This document shows positions 1 to 7,648 of a stretch of 10,860 nt of DNA, in pieces (within the stretch, counting starts at the first letter, position 1; every line of letters starts with the position of its first letter). The notes beneath the pieces are model-generated. The model worked only from the letters and a program-made list of their open reading frames with translations. It made no database searches and was not told the DNA's origin. The position numbers and the translations under genes are program-made. The stretch is from NCBI GenBank assembly GCA_003153055.1, contig PMBV01000185.1, forward strand, positions 8,486-19,345, written 5' to 3'. The DNA comes from Myxococcales bacterium. GTDB taxonomy: Bacteria > Myxococcota > Myxococcia > Myxococcales > Myxococcaceae.

Positions 1-1850
1 GTGTGGAAGAAGTGGAAGAAGAAGATGAAGCCCGTCGCCAGCAGCGCCTCGTCGGAGTGAATCAGGTACGCGACGTTGAGGGCCCAGCCGGGGAGGAACG
101 TGGTGAACCAGTTCGGTGCCCATAGCACCAGGCCCGAGAGGCCGATGACCGGAACGCCCCAGAAGACCGCGAAGAAGTCGAACTTCTCCCAGTAGGCCCA
201 GCGATCGAGCTTGGGGCGCTCGCCCTGGTAGAGGAACCACTTCACGTTGGCCACCAGGTCGTCGAGGTCGCCCTTGTTCGGGACCATCGACTGCCAGCCG
301 AACAACAAGCTCCTGCGCTTGCGGAGGCCGATTTCACGAATGAGGTAGCCGAGGAAGGTGGTTCCATACGCGAAGGTGAGCACCCCCGCGATGCGGTGGA
401 GCAAGCGTGAGCCCCCCAGCCCGCCGAACAGCGCCGCGATGCCCGCGCCCCACCCGGAGTTGCTCAGCTTGAGCGGCAGCCCCGTCGCGGCGAGGGTGAG
501 GAACGTCACCACCACGGCGATATGGATGTAGACGTGGGCGGGCACGAAGCGGCGGATCCACACGTGATCATGGCTGTGGTGAGGGAACTCGTGGCGAACC
601 GCCGCCACCACCGAGCGCTGGAGCCAGAGGAGCGTGTGGAGGCCGAAGAAGCCGAACACCCCCACCAGGAGAATGGTCATGAACAGCCAGATGACGTGCA
701 CCGCGGGGTCGCGCGGGTCGGGCTTGGTGGGGTCGAGGTGGGGCCTGAAGCCGATGAAGCCCGCGGTCGCGTTGGGGTGGCAGCGATCGCAGGTGGCCTC
801 GAGGTGCGCGGCGTTCACCGACGACCGAGGGTCCTTCTGGGGCAGCATCTCGTGCGGCGTGTGGCAGTCGGCGCAGGTGGCCGCGACGGTGTAGCCCAGC
901 CGGGTCGCCTTGCCGTGGAAGCTGTCGCGGTAGGTGGCGCTCTGCTCCTTGTGGCACTCGCCGCACTTGTCGGCCATCTTGAGGTGGTTGCCGTAGATGG
1001 TCGGGTCGACCGTTTCGTGGCCGGTGTGGCAGCTGGTGCAGACCGGGCCCTTCTCGTCGCCCTTGGCCCAGAGCTCACCGTGCTTGCTGGTCTTCCAGCG
1101 GGCCAAGATGAACTCGTGGCACTTCCCACAGGTGGTGGTGACGTTCTTCCTCGAGACGGTCGACGTCGGGTCCTTCACCTTGGCCATGTCGTGAGCGCCG
1201 TGGCAGTCGGCGCATGCGGGCGCCACCACCAGCCCAGATCTGAGCACGCCGCGGCCGTGCACCGACTCACGGTAGGCGCGCACGTACTTCGTGTCGTGGC
1301 ACTCTCCGCACGTCGTCACCTGCAGCACCTTCGACATCGGCGAGAGCGGGTCGGTCGTCTTGCGGATCGCGTGCATGTCTCCATGGCAGTTGGTGCACGT
1401 GACTGGCTTCTTCCCGGTCGTGTGGATGCCCGCGTTGAAGGCCGCCAGCTCGTCCTTGTGACACTGGCGGCAGGCGGTCTTGTCGAAGTTCTTGAAGACG
1501 CCGTGGACGTCGCCGTGGCAGGCCTCGCAGGGAGCGTCTTTGTGGAAGCCTCCCTTGGTCTTCGCCGTCTGATCCGGGTGGCAGCCGGCCGTGGCGCACA
1601 TCACGTCGGTGGGCGTGTCGCTCATCGCGTCGGCGTGCTCGGCCTGCCCGTCGGGGATGTTGGTGTGGCAGTCGACGCAGGTCACCTTGGCGTGCTTGGC
1701 GTTGTCGTGGCCGACGCCCTCTTCATGGCACCCAGTGGTGCAGGCGGCGTTGGCGCCAGCCCCGCCATCTCCTGGTTGCGCCGAGCTCCCCATCGGGCTC
1801 AGGACGACCAAACACAAGACCACCGCCCAGCGGCAATGAGACGAGCACAT
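1..1850 (-). CDS. Multihaem cytochrome c fused to cytochrome b561/FdnI-type membrane domain, CbcL-like (3' end outside window)
   Basis: 616 residues are visible and the frame is still open at base 1. Residues 1-24 form a Sec signal peptide (hydrophobic [10 protein letters not shown], then GSSA-Q). Residues 37-358 hold thirteen potential haem c sites: eleven CXXCH (cysteine pairs starting at residues 58, 108, 127, 152, 181, 213, 241, 271, 296, 326 and 354), one CX3CH (37-42) and one CX4CH (85-91). Membrane helices follow at about 386-410, 437-457, 485-505, 558-577 and 595-616. His439, His443, His485, His598 and His613 lie in or next to them, as expected for haem b ligands in the FdnI/HydC cytochrome b fold. 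This two-part design is known from Geobacter CbcL, an inner-membrane quinol oxidase that feeds periplasmic cytochromes. The inferred role is quinol oxidation and electron delivery to the periplasm, with acceptor unknown. ATG 1850 is chosen because the signal peptide begins there and GAGGG lies 8 nt upstream. An octahaem or nitrite-reductase-like enzyme is less likely because of the cytochrome b domain. Confidence 0.85.
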   Translation of the reverse strand, partial: MCSSHCRWAVVLCLVVLSPMGSSAQPGDGGAGANAACTTGCHEEGVGHDNAKHAKVTCVDCHTNIPDGQAEHADAMSDTPTDVMCATAGCHPDQTAKTKGGFHKDAPCEACHGDVHGVFKNFDKTACRQCHKDELAAFNAGIHTTGKKPVTCTNCHGDMHAIRKTTDPLSPMSKVLQVTTCGECHDTKYVRAYRESVHGRGVLRSGLVVAPACADCHGAHDMAKVKDPTSTVSRKNVTTTCGKCHEFILARWKTSKHGELWAKGDEKGPVCTSCHTGHETVDPTIYGNHLKMADKCGECHKEQSATYRDSFHGKATRLGYTVAATCADCHTPHEMLPQKDPRSSVNAAHLEATCDRCHPNATAGFIGFRPHLDPTKPDPRDPAVHVIWLFMTILLVGVFGFFGLHTLLWLQRSVVAAVRHEFPHHSHDHVWIRRFVPAHVYIHIAVVVTFLTLAATGLPLKLSNSGWGAGIAALFGGLGGSRLLHRIAGVLTFAYGTTFLGYLIREIGLRKRRSLLFGWQSMVPNKGDLDDLVANVKWFLYQGERPKLDRWAYWEKFDFFAVFWGVPVIGLSGLVLWAPNWFTTFLPGWALNVAYLIHSDEALLATGFIFFFHFFH

Positions 1851-1858
1851 GCGGGGAA

Positions 1859-1863
1859 CCCTC
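1859..1863 (-). promoter_or_regulatory. Shine-Dalgarno site for the multihaem cytochrome gene
   Basis: On the minus strand these bases read GAGGG, 8 nt before the ATG at 1850-1848. This spacing is normal for a ribosome binding site and supports that start. The match to the consensus is only partial. Confidence 0.5.
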
Positions 1864-2073
1864 GTGGCCAATCTACCTGCTTCGCGGCGGGTGGAGTACT
1901 TCATGCCCAAGGTGTCTGCGCGGAGCTGGAACTGCATCGGCCCACCGCATGCCTCTAAACAGGTTTGGGGCCTTCTCGCCTGCGCGCTGATCGAGCCCAC
2001 GGCCACCGGGCGCACGCGACCTTCTCGACGCGAAGGGTTGGGCTTCTCCATGTGTCGCGATGCGTCGGTAGTC

Positions 2074-2090
2074 TTCTCGGGGATCGAGAA
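2074..2090 (-). terminator. Small hairpin just after the kinase stop codon
   Basis: A perfect 6-bp inverted repeat, TTCTCG and CGAGAA, surrounds a 5-nt loop. It begins 6 nt beyond the kinase TAG (2099-2097). No T-run follows on the minus strand, so as a Rho-independent terminator it is weak. It may only stabilise the mRNA 3' end. Confidence 0.3.
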
Positions 2091-2096
2091 ATCGCT

Positions 2097-4271
2097 CTAG
2101 ATGGCGCGGCGCTTCTTTCGCTCTCTGCGTTTGCGTTCGAGGGGAGAGGACAGGGCGCCGGGCAAGGGGGTCCCCTCGGGGACTGGCGGCTCGACGGGCT
2201 GCTCACTCTGAAGCGCGGGCAGGCGAATGGCGAACGTGGACCCTTCACCGGGCTTGCTCTGCACGCTGATGGTACCGCCGTGGCTCTTCACGATGCGTTG
2301 GCAGATGGCGAGGCCGAGGCCGGTGCCTTTCTCCTTGGTAGTGAAGAAGGGCACGAAGATGCTCAGTTGCTGCTCGGCGGGGATACCCGGGCCGTCGTCG
2401 GTGACCTGGAGCTCCACCATCTCACCGCTGCGGAAGTCGCCGAAGCGATCAGGCCGGAGGCTCCGCACCACGATGTTGCCGCGCTGCTCACCCAGCGCCT
2501 GAATGGCGTTCTGCACCAGGTTGATGAGCACCTGCTTCAACTGCTCGGCGTCGCCGTCGACCCTCGAGAGCGACTCGGCCAGCTCCTGGCGCACGCTGAT
2601 GTGTGGGGGCACGTCGTTCTGAATGAGGCGAATGGTGCGGGTGACGACCTCGTTGAGATCGGTCGGCCCGAAGCTCTGCTTGAGTGGCCGGGCATAGTCG
2701 AGGAAGGCCGTCACCACCCCGTTGAGTCGATTGACCTCCTCGACGATGACGTCGACGAACTCCTTCTCTTCACCCGGGAGCTGGCGCGGATCGAGGCACT
2801 GGGCCGCGCCCTTGATGGCCCCCAGGGGGTTGCGAATCTCGTGGGCCAGGCCCGCCGACATCTCTCCCAGCGCCGCGAGGCGGTCGCGCTCCCGCATCTT
2901 CTCGTACAGCTTGGAGTTCTCCACCACCCGGGCGAAGTGGCCGGCGAGCTCGAGGATGAGGGCGATCTCGTCGGAGGCGAAGGCCTCGAAGACGCGCTCG
3001 TCCCACAGGTTCAAGAAGCCCAGCACTCGATCGTTGCCCACCAGGGGCACCGTGATGCCCGCCTTCATCGACTCCATCGCCACGAAGACGTCGTTGAGCC
3101 GGCGCACCTCTTCGCGGTGTCGGCGCGCCTCGATGGGCTGCGACTTGAGCTCGGCCGATCGTCGGCTCACCGTCTCGCGGAGCTGGGCGCGCTCCGAGCG
3201 CAGGAGTAGCGCCCGCGAGGTGCCCTGATCGATGAACAGCGCCGGCGTCGGACCGCGGCTGTCGAGCAGCCGAAAGCCGGGGCGATCCTCAGCCAACAGG
3301 TAGAGTGACGCGTGGGTGATGCGCCGGGTCTCGTTGAAGCCATCGAGCAACAGGGCCGCCAATTGGGGCACGTCGATGACGTGGGCGGTGCGCCGTTGGA
3401 GCGCCCGGGCCTGCTCGATGAATTCGAAGCGCTGACGGAAGGCGAGCGCCACCACCCGGGCCTCCACCCACCGGGACAGCGGCTCGAGGAGGATCAGCAT
3501 CACGAACGCCGCCACCAGCGTGTTGAACACGTAGAGGCTGGTGTTCCCCTTGACCCACGCGGTCAGCACCACGAAGACGAGGGCGAGGATCGACGCCAGC
3601 ACGATCTGCGAGGCGATCTTTCCCAGAAGCTCGTGCAGGTCCATCAGCCGCAGTCGGAGCAGCGTCTGGGAAAGGAAGAAGAGGTAGCCCGTGGAGACGA
3701 TGGGGCCCAGGGCAGGGAAGGGCACCCCGAAGCGCGCGAGAAAGTCGAGCCCCGCGAACAGCACGGCCGAGCCGGCTCCGGCGGTGAGGTACAGCAGCCT
3801 GAGCCGATCGATGGCGGCTTCGCTGGTGCGCATGCGCGAGAACAGGAGCCACACCGAGAAGCCCAGCGCGAGGAGCACCCAGACCGACACCGCCACTCGA
3901 GCCCACAGCATGTCTCCCAGGGGCGTGGCGCCAACCGCCAACCCGAGGAACAGCGAGAAATACGACATGCGCCGCCCGTAGCGAGCGGCCCGCGGGCTGA
4001 AGTTCAGGAACTCGAGGAAGAACGAGAGCGCGGTGGACGGCACCAGGGCCCCGGCCACGATGCTGGCGCCGAGCATGATGCGGCCGGTGGTGCCCGTGCC
4101 GAAGGGGAACACCCCCTCGAGGAAGCGGGCCAGGTCGAAGGCGCCCACCGAGAGCGCGAACAGCCCGAACAGCGTGAGGACCCGCGGGCGCTGGGTTCGA
4201 AGCAGCATCGCCACGCCCAACGCCAGCCCCACGATGGCGGCGAACAGACTGCTCTGGGTGCGAATATCCAC
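2097..4271 (-). CDS. Membrane-bound sensor histidine kinase (multi-TM, GAF, HisKA, HATPase)
   Basis: 724 residues. The first ~265 residues form about nine hydrophobic helices (e.g. 8-24, 31-47, 66-90, 102-118, 122-144, 187-205, 219-240, 248-264). Residues ~285-450 look like a GAF sensor domain. The kinase core is complete: HisKA phospho-acceptor His477 in HEIRNPLGAIKGAA, N box around Asn584/Asn588 (NLVQNAIQA), G1 box DDGPGIP at 625, F box FVPFFTTK, G2 box GTGLGLAIC near 651 and G3 box GEGSTF. HEIRNPLG and FFTTKEKGTGLGL are typical of the NtrB-like class. The multi-helix plus GAF plus kinase order resembles PrsK of PEP-CTERM systems, but nothing else of such a system is nearby. The C-terminal tail is proline-rich and then strongly basic (RKRRERKKRR). 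The start is GTG, with an in-frame TAG five codons upstream. No response regulator adjoins it, so it appears orphan here. The signal it senses is unknown. Confidence 0.92.
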   Translation of the reverse strand: MDIRTQSSLFAAIVGLALGVAMLLRTQRPRVLTLFGLFALSVGAFDLARFLEGVFPFGTGTTGRIMLGASIVAGALVPSTALSFFLEFLNFSPRAARYGRRMSYFSLFLGLAVGATPLGDMLWARVAVSVWVLLALGFSVWLLFSRMRTSEAAIDRLRLLYLTAGAGSAVLFAGLDFLARFGVPFPALGPIVSTGYLFFLSQTLLRLRLMDLHELLGKIASQIVLASILALVFVVLTAWVKGNTSLYVFNTLVAAFVMLILLEPLSRWVEARVVALAFRQRFEFIEQARALQRRTAHVIDVPQLAALLLDGFNETRRITHASLYLLAEDRPGFRLLDSRGPTPALFIDQGTSRALLLRSERAQLRETVSRRSAELKSQPIEARRHREEVRRLNDVFVAMESMKAGITVPLVGNDRVLGFLNLWDERVFEAFASDEIALILELAGHFARVVENSKLYEKMRERDRLAALGEMSAGLAHEIRNPLGAIKGAAQCLDPRQLPGEEKEFVDVIVEEVNRLNGVVTAFLDYARPLKQSFGPTDLNEVVTRTIRLIQNDVPPHISVRQELAESLSRVDGDAEQLKQVLINLVQNAIQALGEQRGNIVVRSLRPDRFGDFRSGEMVELQVTDDGPGIPAEQQLSIFVPFFTTKEKGTGLGLAICQRIVKSHGGTISVQSKPGEGSTFAIRLPALQSEQPVEPPVPEGTPLPGALSSPLERKRRERKKRRAI

Positions 4272-4328
4272 GCCGTGCCCACTCTAATCACGTTGGACCG
4301 AAGTTGACGAAGTCGCTGGGCGTGTAAC
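4272..4328. promoter_or_regulatory. 57-bp divergent promoter region between kinase and transglycosylase
   Basis: The two divergent start codons are only 57 bp apart, so promoters for both genes must lie here or reach into the coding sequences. CGAAGT occurs twice, at 4299-4304 and 4308-4313. The second copy sits in the small palindrome GACGAAGTC (4306-4314), a possible operator. No clear -35/-10 pair is visible on either strand, and no strong Shine-Dalgarno precedes ATG 4329. Confidence 0.4.
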
Positions 4329-6605
4329 ATGCGAGCCGTGCCTCCCTGGTTGGCTCTCCCCACGTTGCTCCTCAGCGTCTCGGCTCGGCTCTCGAACCCG
4401 GCCTTCCCCGGGCCGGTGGTGGAGCCGGAACCTGGGCCCACCTTCGAGCGGGCCAGCCTCGCCCCGTACTTCGCCGACGGCGGGCTGGCCGAGGCAAAGA
4501 CGGCCTTCGACCAGGGCCGATACTCCCGCTGTCGAGAGCTCCTCGCCCACGCGGAGACCAGCGCCCCGGTTCGCTTCCTCATGGCGTTGGCGGCCGAGAA
4601 GGCCCGCGACTGGGCTACGGCGGCCCAGGAGTTCGAGACCCTCGCTCCCGAGTACCCTCCCTTGCGCGACCGCTGCCTGGTGCACGCCGGCCAGGCCATG
4701 GAGCAGCTCGGTCAGTGGGACGGCGCCGAACGCGTGTACCGGCAAGTGACGGCCGCCACGCGTCTCGAGCCCGATGCCCGTTTGGGGCTCGCCCGGTCGC
4801 TGCGTGCCCTCAAGCGGCCCCAGGAGGCGCTCGACGCCCTGGGGCCCCTGGTCGATCGCCCGGCACCGCCATGGGGCCGAGACGTGGGCGCCGAGGCGCT
4901 GTTGGTTCAGGCCGAGACCTTGACGGCCATGCGCAGTCTCAAGGAAGCCAAGGCCGCCTGGCTCTCGCTGTGGTCGCTGCATCCGCTCACCCGCGAGGGG
5001 CGACGGGCGGGAGAGCGGGTGGGGGAGGTCGGCGAGGTTCCCCAAGCGGCCGTGGTGGCCCGGGCAGAGACCTTGGTGGAAGCGCACCACAACGCCGAGG
5101 GCGAGGCGCTGCTCGCTCCTCTGGTCGGCTCGGCGAAGCTGCCCGAGGCACTGGCCTGCCGGGCCGGTCTTGCCCTGGGAAAGGCCCAGCGGAAACAGCG
5201 GGCCCACGCCCGGGCCATCACCACCTTGTCGGCCGTGGTGAAGAACTGCCAGGACCCCGAGCTGAGACAAAAGGCGCTCTACACCTTGGGCACCAGCCAA
5301 ACGTACGCGGCGCCCTCGCTGGCCGCGGCGACCTTCGAGCGCCTGGCCGAGGAAGCCCAGGAGGGCTCACTGGCCGACGACGCGCTGCTCTTCGCCGCTG
5401 ACGCCCGATTCAAGCAGGGCGAGCGGGATCTCGCCGTGGAGCGGCTCCTCGAGCTGGTCGATCGCTTCCCCAAGGGCGAGATGGCGGCCGACGGCCTCTT
5501 CCGGCTCTTCTGGCTCCACCGCTCCGAGGGGAAGCTCGAGGAGTCTCTCGCCTTCCTCGAGGAGATCGAGGGCCGCTTCGCCGAGGCCGACGACAGCTTC
5601 GAGGTGGAGCGAGCGCGCTACTGGCGCGGGCGGGTGCTCGAGGCGCTCGGCCAGCCGGCTGGCGCGCTGGCGCTCTACGAGTGGGTCAGTCGAGAGCACC
5701 CGGCGACCTACTACGGTCTCATTTCCCGCGAGCGGGTGGAGGCGATGGACCCCGAGCGAGGCGCCGCGCTGGCGAAAGCGACCGTGGCGTCGACCGAGGG
5801 CGACGACCCCTTCCCGCTGCGGCTGGGCGCGCTCAGTCAGCAGCCCGTGTTCGGCTCGGCCGTCGAGCTCACCCGGCTGGGCCTCGGTGAACAAGTTCCG
5901 CTCGAGGTCCTCGCCGTCGATCGCTCGAAGCTCGAGGCCGAGCAGGTGCGCTTGCTGGTGCTGCTGCTCTCCCTCGCCAAGGAGGAGCGCGCTGCCCACG
6001 GCCTGGCCCGCGTCTGGCTCAGGGCCGACCTGAACGGCCCCATCAGCCGCGCTCGCCGGGCCCTGTGGGAGATCGCCTACCCCCGGGCCTTTCGCGAGCT
6101 GGTGGAGACCCGGGCCAAGGAGGCCGACGAGCTCGATCCGGATCTGCTCCAGGCCCTGATGCGAGAGGAGAGCGCGCTGGACCCCAAGGCGCTGAGCTGG
6201 GCCGGGGCCCTGGGCCTCTGTCAGCTCATGCCGGCCACGGCCGCCGAGGTGGCCGCCAAGTTGAAGCTCGAGCGCCCCTCGCCCTCGGGCCTCCTCGAGC
6301 CTGATTTGAACATTCGCCTGGGAGGCCGCTACCTCTCGGACCTGCTCACCCGCGCCCATGGCACCATGCAATTCGCCTTGGCTGGGTACAACGCGGGGGA
6401 GGGCTCCGTGGCTCGCTGGCGCAAGGAACTGGGCGACGACGATCTCGCCGGGTGGGTCGAGCAGATTCCCATTCCCGAGACCCGCGGCTACGTGCGCCGG
6501 GTGCTGCGCAGCTACGCGGCCTACAAGCTCCTCTACGATCCGCTCGGTGTCCCTCACACCGTGCAGCGCCTCGCCGCCAAGCCAGCCAAGCGCCCCAAGA
6601 GCTGA
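4329..6605 (+). CDS. Soluble lytic murein transglycosylase, Slt70-like, with TPR-type repeats
   Basis: 758 residues. It cleaves the MurNAc-GlcNAc bond of peptidoglycan in the periplasm, forming 1,6-anhydroMurNAc ends. The N-terminus (PPWLALPTLLLSVSA) looks like a signal peptide. Residues ~45-560 are helical TPR-like repeats with many A/L/E-rich pairs, matching the superhelical U-domain of Slt70. The catalytic SLT domain covers about 600-720. Its catalytic glutamate is Glu614 in MREESALDPKA, followed by GALGLCQLMPATA (626-638) and GYNAGEG (686-692), all family hallmarks. Cys631 occupies the position usually held by Met in GLMQ. The protein is longer than E. coli Slt (645 residues), with the extra length in the repeat region. 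The start is ATG 4329, which begins the signal peptide; the ribosome site is weak. The neighbouring genes also encode envelope proteins. The enzyme class is secure, but the exact cellular process (growth, division or lysis) is not visible. Confidence 0.92.
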   Translation: MRAVPPWLALPTLLLSVSARLSNPAFPGPVVEPEPGPTFERASLAPYFADGGLAEAKTAFDQGRYSRCRELLAHAETSAPVRFLMALAAEKARDWATAAQEFETLAPEYPPLRDRCLVHAGQAMEQLGQWDGAERVYRQVTAATRLEPDARLGLARSLRALKRPQEALDALGPLVDRPAPPWGRDVGAEALLVQAETLTAMRSLKEAKAAWLSLWSLHPLTREGRRAGERVGEVGEVPQAAVVARAETLVEAHHNAEGEALLAPLVGSAKLPEALACRAGLALGKAQRKQRAHARAITTLSAVVKNCQDPELRQKALYTLGTSQTYAAPSLAAATFERLAEEAQEGSLADDALLFAADARFKQGERDLAVERLLELVDRFPKGEMAADGLFRLFWLHRSEGKLEESLAFLEEIEGRFAEADDSFEVERARYWRGRVLEALGQPAGALALYEWVSREHPATYYGLISRERVEAMDPERGAALAKATVASTEGDDPFPLRLGALSQQPVFGSAVELTRLGLGEQVPLEVLAVDRSKLEAEQVRLLVLLLSLAKEERAAHGLARVWLRADLNGPISRARRALWEIAYPRAFRELVETRAKEADELDPDLLQALMREESALDPKALSWAGALGLCQLMPATAAEVAAKLKLERPSPSGLLEPDLNIRLGGRYLSDLLTRAHGTMQFALAGYNAGEGSVARWRKELGDDDLAGWVEQIPIPETRGYVRRVLRSYAAYKLLYDPLGVPHTVQRLAAKPAKRPKS

Positions 6606-6618
6606 GGAGACGTTGTGA

Positions 6619-6651
6619 GGGCCAGACCCACACGGCCCCGATGGAAGGGCC
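6619..6651 (+). terminator. Two mutually exclusive hairpins after the transglycosylase stop
   Basis: GGGCC (6619-6623), GGCCC (6634-6638) and GGGCC (6647-6651) lie in series. The middle element can pair with either outer one, giving 5-bp G:C stems with loops of 10 or 8 nt. A short TTT follows at 6656-6658. This could be a weak terminator, or an attenuator-like switch controlling read-through into the DUF362 gene. In G+C-rich DNA such short stems also arise by chance. Confidence 0.28.
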
Positions 6652-6725
6652 TCCGTTTGCCTCCGCATTTCTGTACGCTGCGTCCGAGTGAAGGGGGGAC
6701 GACACCCGAAGTGCGTTTCATCACC

Positions 6726-6731
6726 AGGAGG
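6726..6731 (+). promoter_or_regulatory. Strong Shine-Dalgarno deciding the DUF362 start
   Basis: AGGAGG lies 4 nt before GTG 6736. This is the best ribosome site in the window. It favours 6736 over the upstream in-frame GTG at 6688, which has no such site and would place 16 unrelated residues ahead of the Tat motif. Confidence 0.75.
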
Positions 6732-6735
6732 CGCC

Positions 6736-7641
6736 GTGGGCATCACCAGACGCAGGTTCTTGAAGAGCACCATCGCGCTGGCCGCGGCGACCCAGGCGCC
6801 CGAGGTGCTGGCTGCCGACGCAGTCGACGTGGTGGATGTCTCGGGCACAGACGCCTCGGCCATGACCCTGGCGGCGATCCAGGCACTGGGAGGCATCAAG
6901 GCCTTCGTTCACCCTGGTGACTACGTGGTGCTGAAGGCCAACGCGGGCTTTCCCAACCCGCCGGCCTGGGCCACCACGACGGCTCCCGACATCGTGGCCA
7001 CGGTGGCCAGGCTCTGCCTCGAGGCCAAAGCCAAGCAGGTGGTGGTGCTCGAGTTCCCCCAAGGCAAGGTGCCCGAAAAGTGCGTCGAGCGGTGTGGGCT
7101 CGCGGCGGCCCTGGCTCCGATGCCCCAGGTGAAGATCAAGCTCTTGGGCCCCTCCGATTTCGTGCAGGTCGACGTCCCCGGTGGAGTCGATCTCAAGTCG
7201 GTGGAGATCGCCAAGGCCCTCAAGTCGGCCGACGTCTTCATCAACATGCCCATCGCCAAGAACCACGTCGACGCGGGCGTGTCCTTCGGGCTCAAGAATC
7301 ACATGGGCCTCATCAAGGACCGCAAGGCCTTCCACAACCAGTACAGCATTCACCAGGCGGTGGCCGATCTCGGGCGCGTCATCAGGCCCCACCTCACCAT
7401 CCTCGATGGGACTCGGGTGCTCCTCACCAACGGTCCGAACGGCCCCGGCGATGTGGCCACCCCCAACCGCATCGTGGCCGGGCGCAACGTCGTCAGCGTC
7501 GACACCTACGGCCTCACCCTGGCTCAGTTCAACAACAAGCAGATGTCGGTGGCCGACGTGAAGCACATCGAACTGGCTGGCAAGGCGGGGCTGGGAAAGA
7601 CCGACCTCGCTTCGATCTCGGTGAAGAAGATCTCGGCCTGA
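6736..7641 (+). CDS. Tat-exported DUF362 domain protein
   Basis: 301 residues from GTG 6736. The N-terminus TRRRFLKSTIALAAATQAPEVLA is a twin-arginine signal, with likely cleavage after Ala26, so the protein should fold in the cytoplasm (often with a cofactor) and then be exported to the periplasm. The rest matches the DUF362 family: GDYVVLKANAGFPNPP near the start, then TTTAPDIVATVARL, INMPIAKNHVDAGVSFGLKNHMGLIKDR and LTILDGTRVLLTNGPNGPG. Some relatives carry a C-terminal ferredoxin-like cysteine cluster; this one does not. Its mature part has only Cys94, Cys116 and Cys120 (CX3C for the last two). The family's biochemical function is poorly known, although Fe-S involvement has been proposed. 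The next gene probably begins 7 nt after its stop, so co-transcription is likely. An alternative start at GTG 6688 is less likely. The family call is firm, but no function can be given. Confidence 0.85.
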   Translation: MGITRRRFLKSTIALAAATQAPEVLAADAVDVVDVSGTDASAMTLAAIQALGGIKAFVHPGDYVVLKANAGFPNPPAWATTTAPDIVATVARLCLEAKAKQVVVLEFPQGKVPEKCVERCGLAAALAPMPQVKIKLLGPSDFVQVDVPGGVDLKSVEIAKALKSADVFINMPIAKNHVDAGVSFGLKNHMGLIKDRKAFHNQYSIHQAVADLGRVIRPHLTILDGTRVLLTNGPNGPGDVATPNRIVAGRNVVSVDTYGLTLAQFNNKQMSVADVKHIELAGKAGLGKTDLASISVKKISA

Positions 7642-7648
7642 TCGCGTG

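Larger units (their letters stand above)
1851..2096. other. 246-bp intergenic region between kinase end and cytochrome start
   Basis: No credible coding frame lies in this stretch. It holds the kinase 3' end signals, including the hairpin at 2074-2090, and the presumed leader and promoter of the cytochrome gene. I looked for sigma-70 and sigma-54 motifs on the minus strand and found none convincing. The length makes independent transcription of the cytochrome from its own promoter more likely than read-through from the kinase, but this is inference. Confidence 0.5.
6606..6735 (+). other. 130-bp gap between transglycosylase and DUF362 gene
   Basis: There is no credible gene here. It contains the alternative hairpins at 6619-6651, a T-containing stretch after them and the ribosome binding site of the next gene. 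A promoter for the DUF362 gene would be expected in this gap, but I could not identify one. Confidence 0.5.

Noticed and set aside
1200..1750. Repeated cysteine-histidine coding units as a DNA tandem repeat or CRISPR
   Set aside because: Spacing is irregular and only the CXXCH codons recur; this is protein-level repetition.
1838..1872. Possible sigma-54 promoter before the cytochrome gene (TGGCC...)
   Set aside because: The GG and GC elements do not have the required -24/-12 spacing, and it would overlap the ribosome site.
522..1958. 478-residue plus-strand open frame over the cytochrome gene
   Set aside because: Its product is low-complexity Val/Arg/Gly/His-rich with no domain, while the opposite strand encodes thirteen haem motifs and membrane helices. 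It is a G+C-driven antisense shadow.
1965..4307. Plus-strand open frames of 414 and 331 residues across the kinase
   Set aside because: They lie opposite a kinase with every catalytic box intact, and their translations are Glu/Arg/His-rich without motifs.
5367..6899. 510-residue minus-strand open frame across the transglycosylase end
   Set aside because: It is antisense to the intact SLT catalytic domain and has no recognisable domain.
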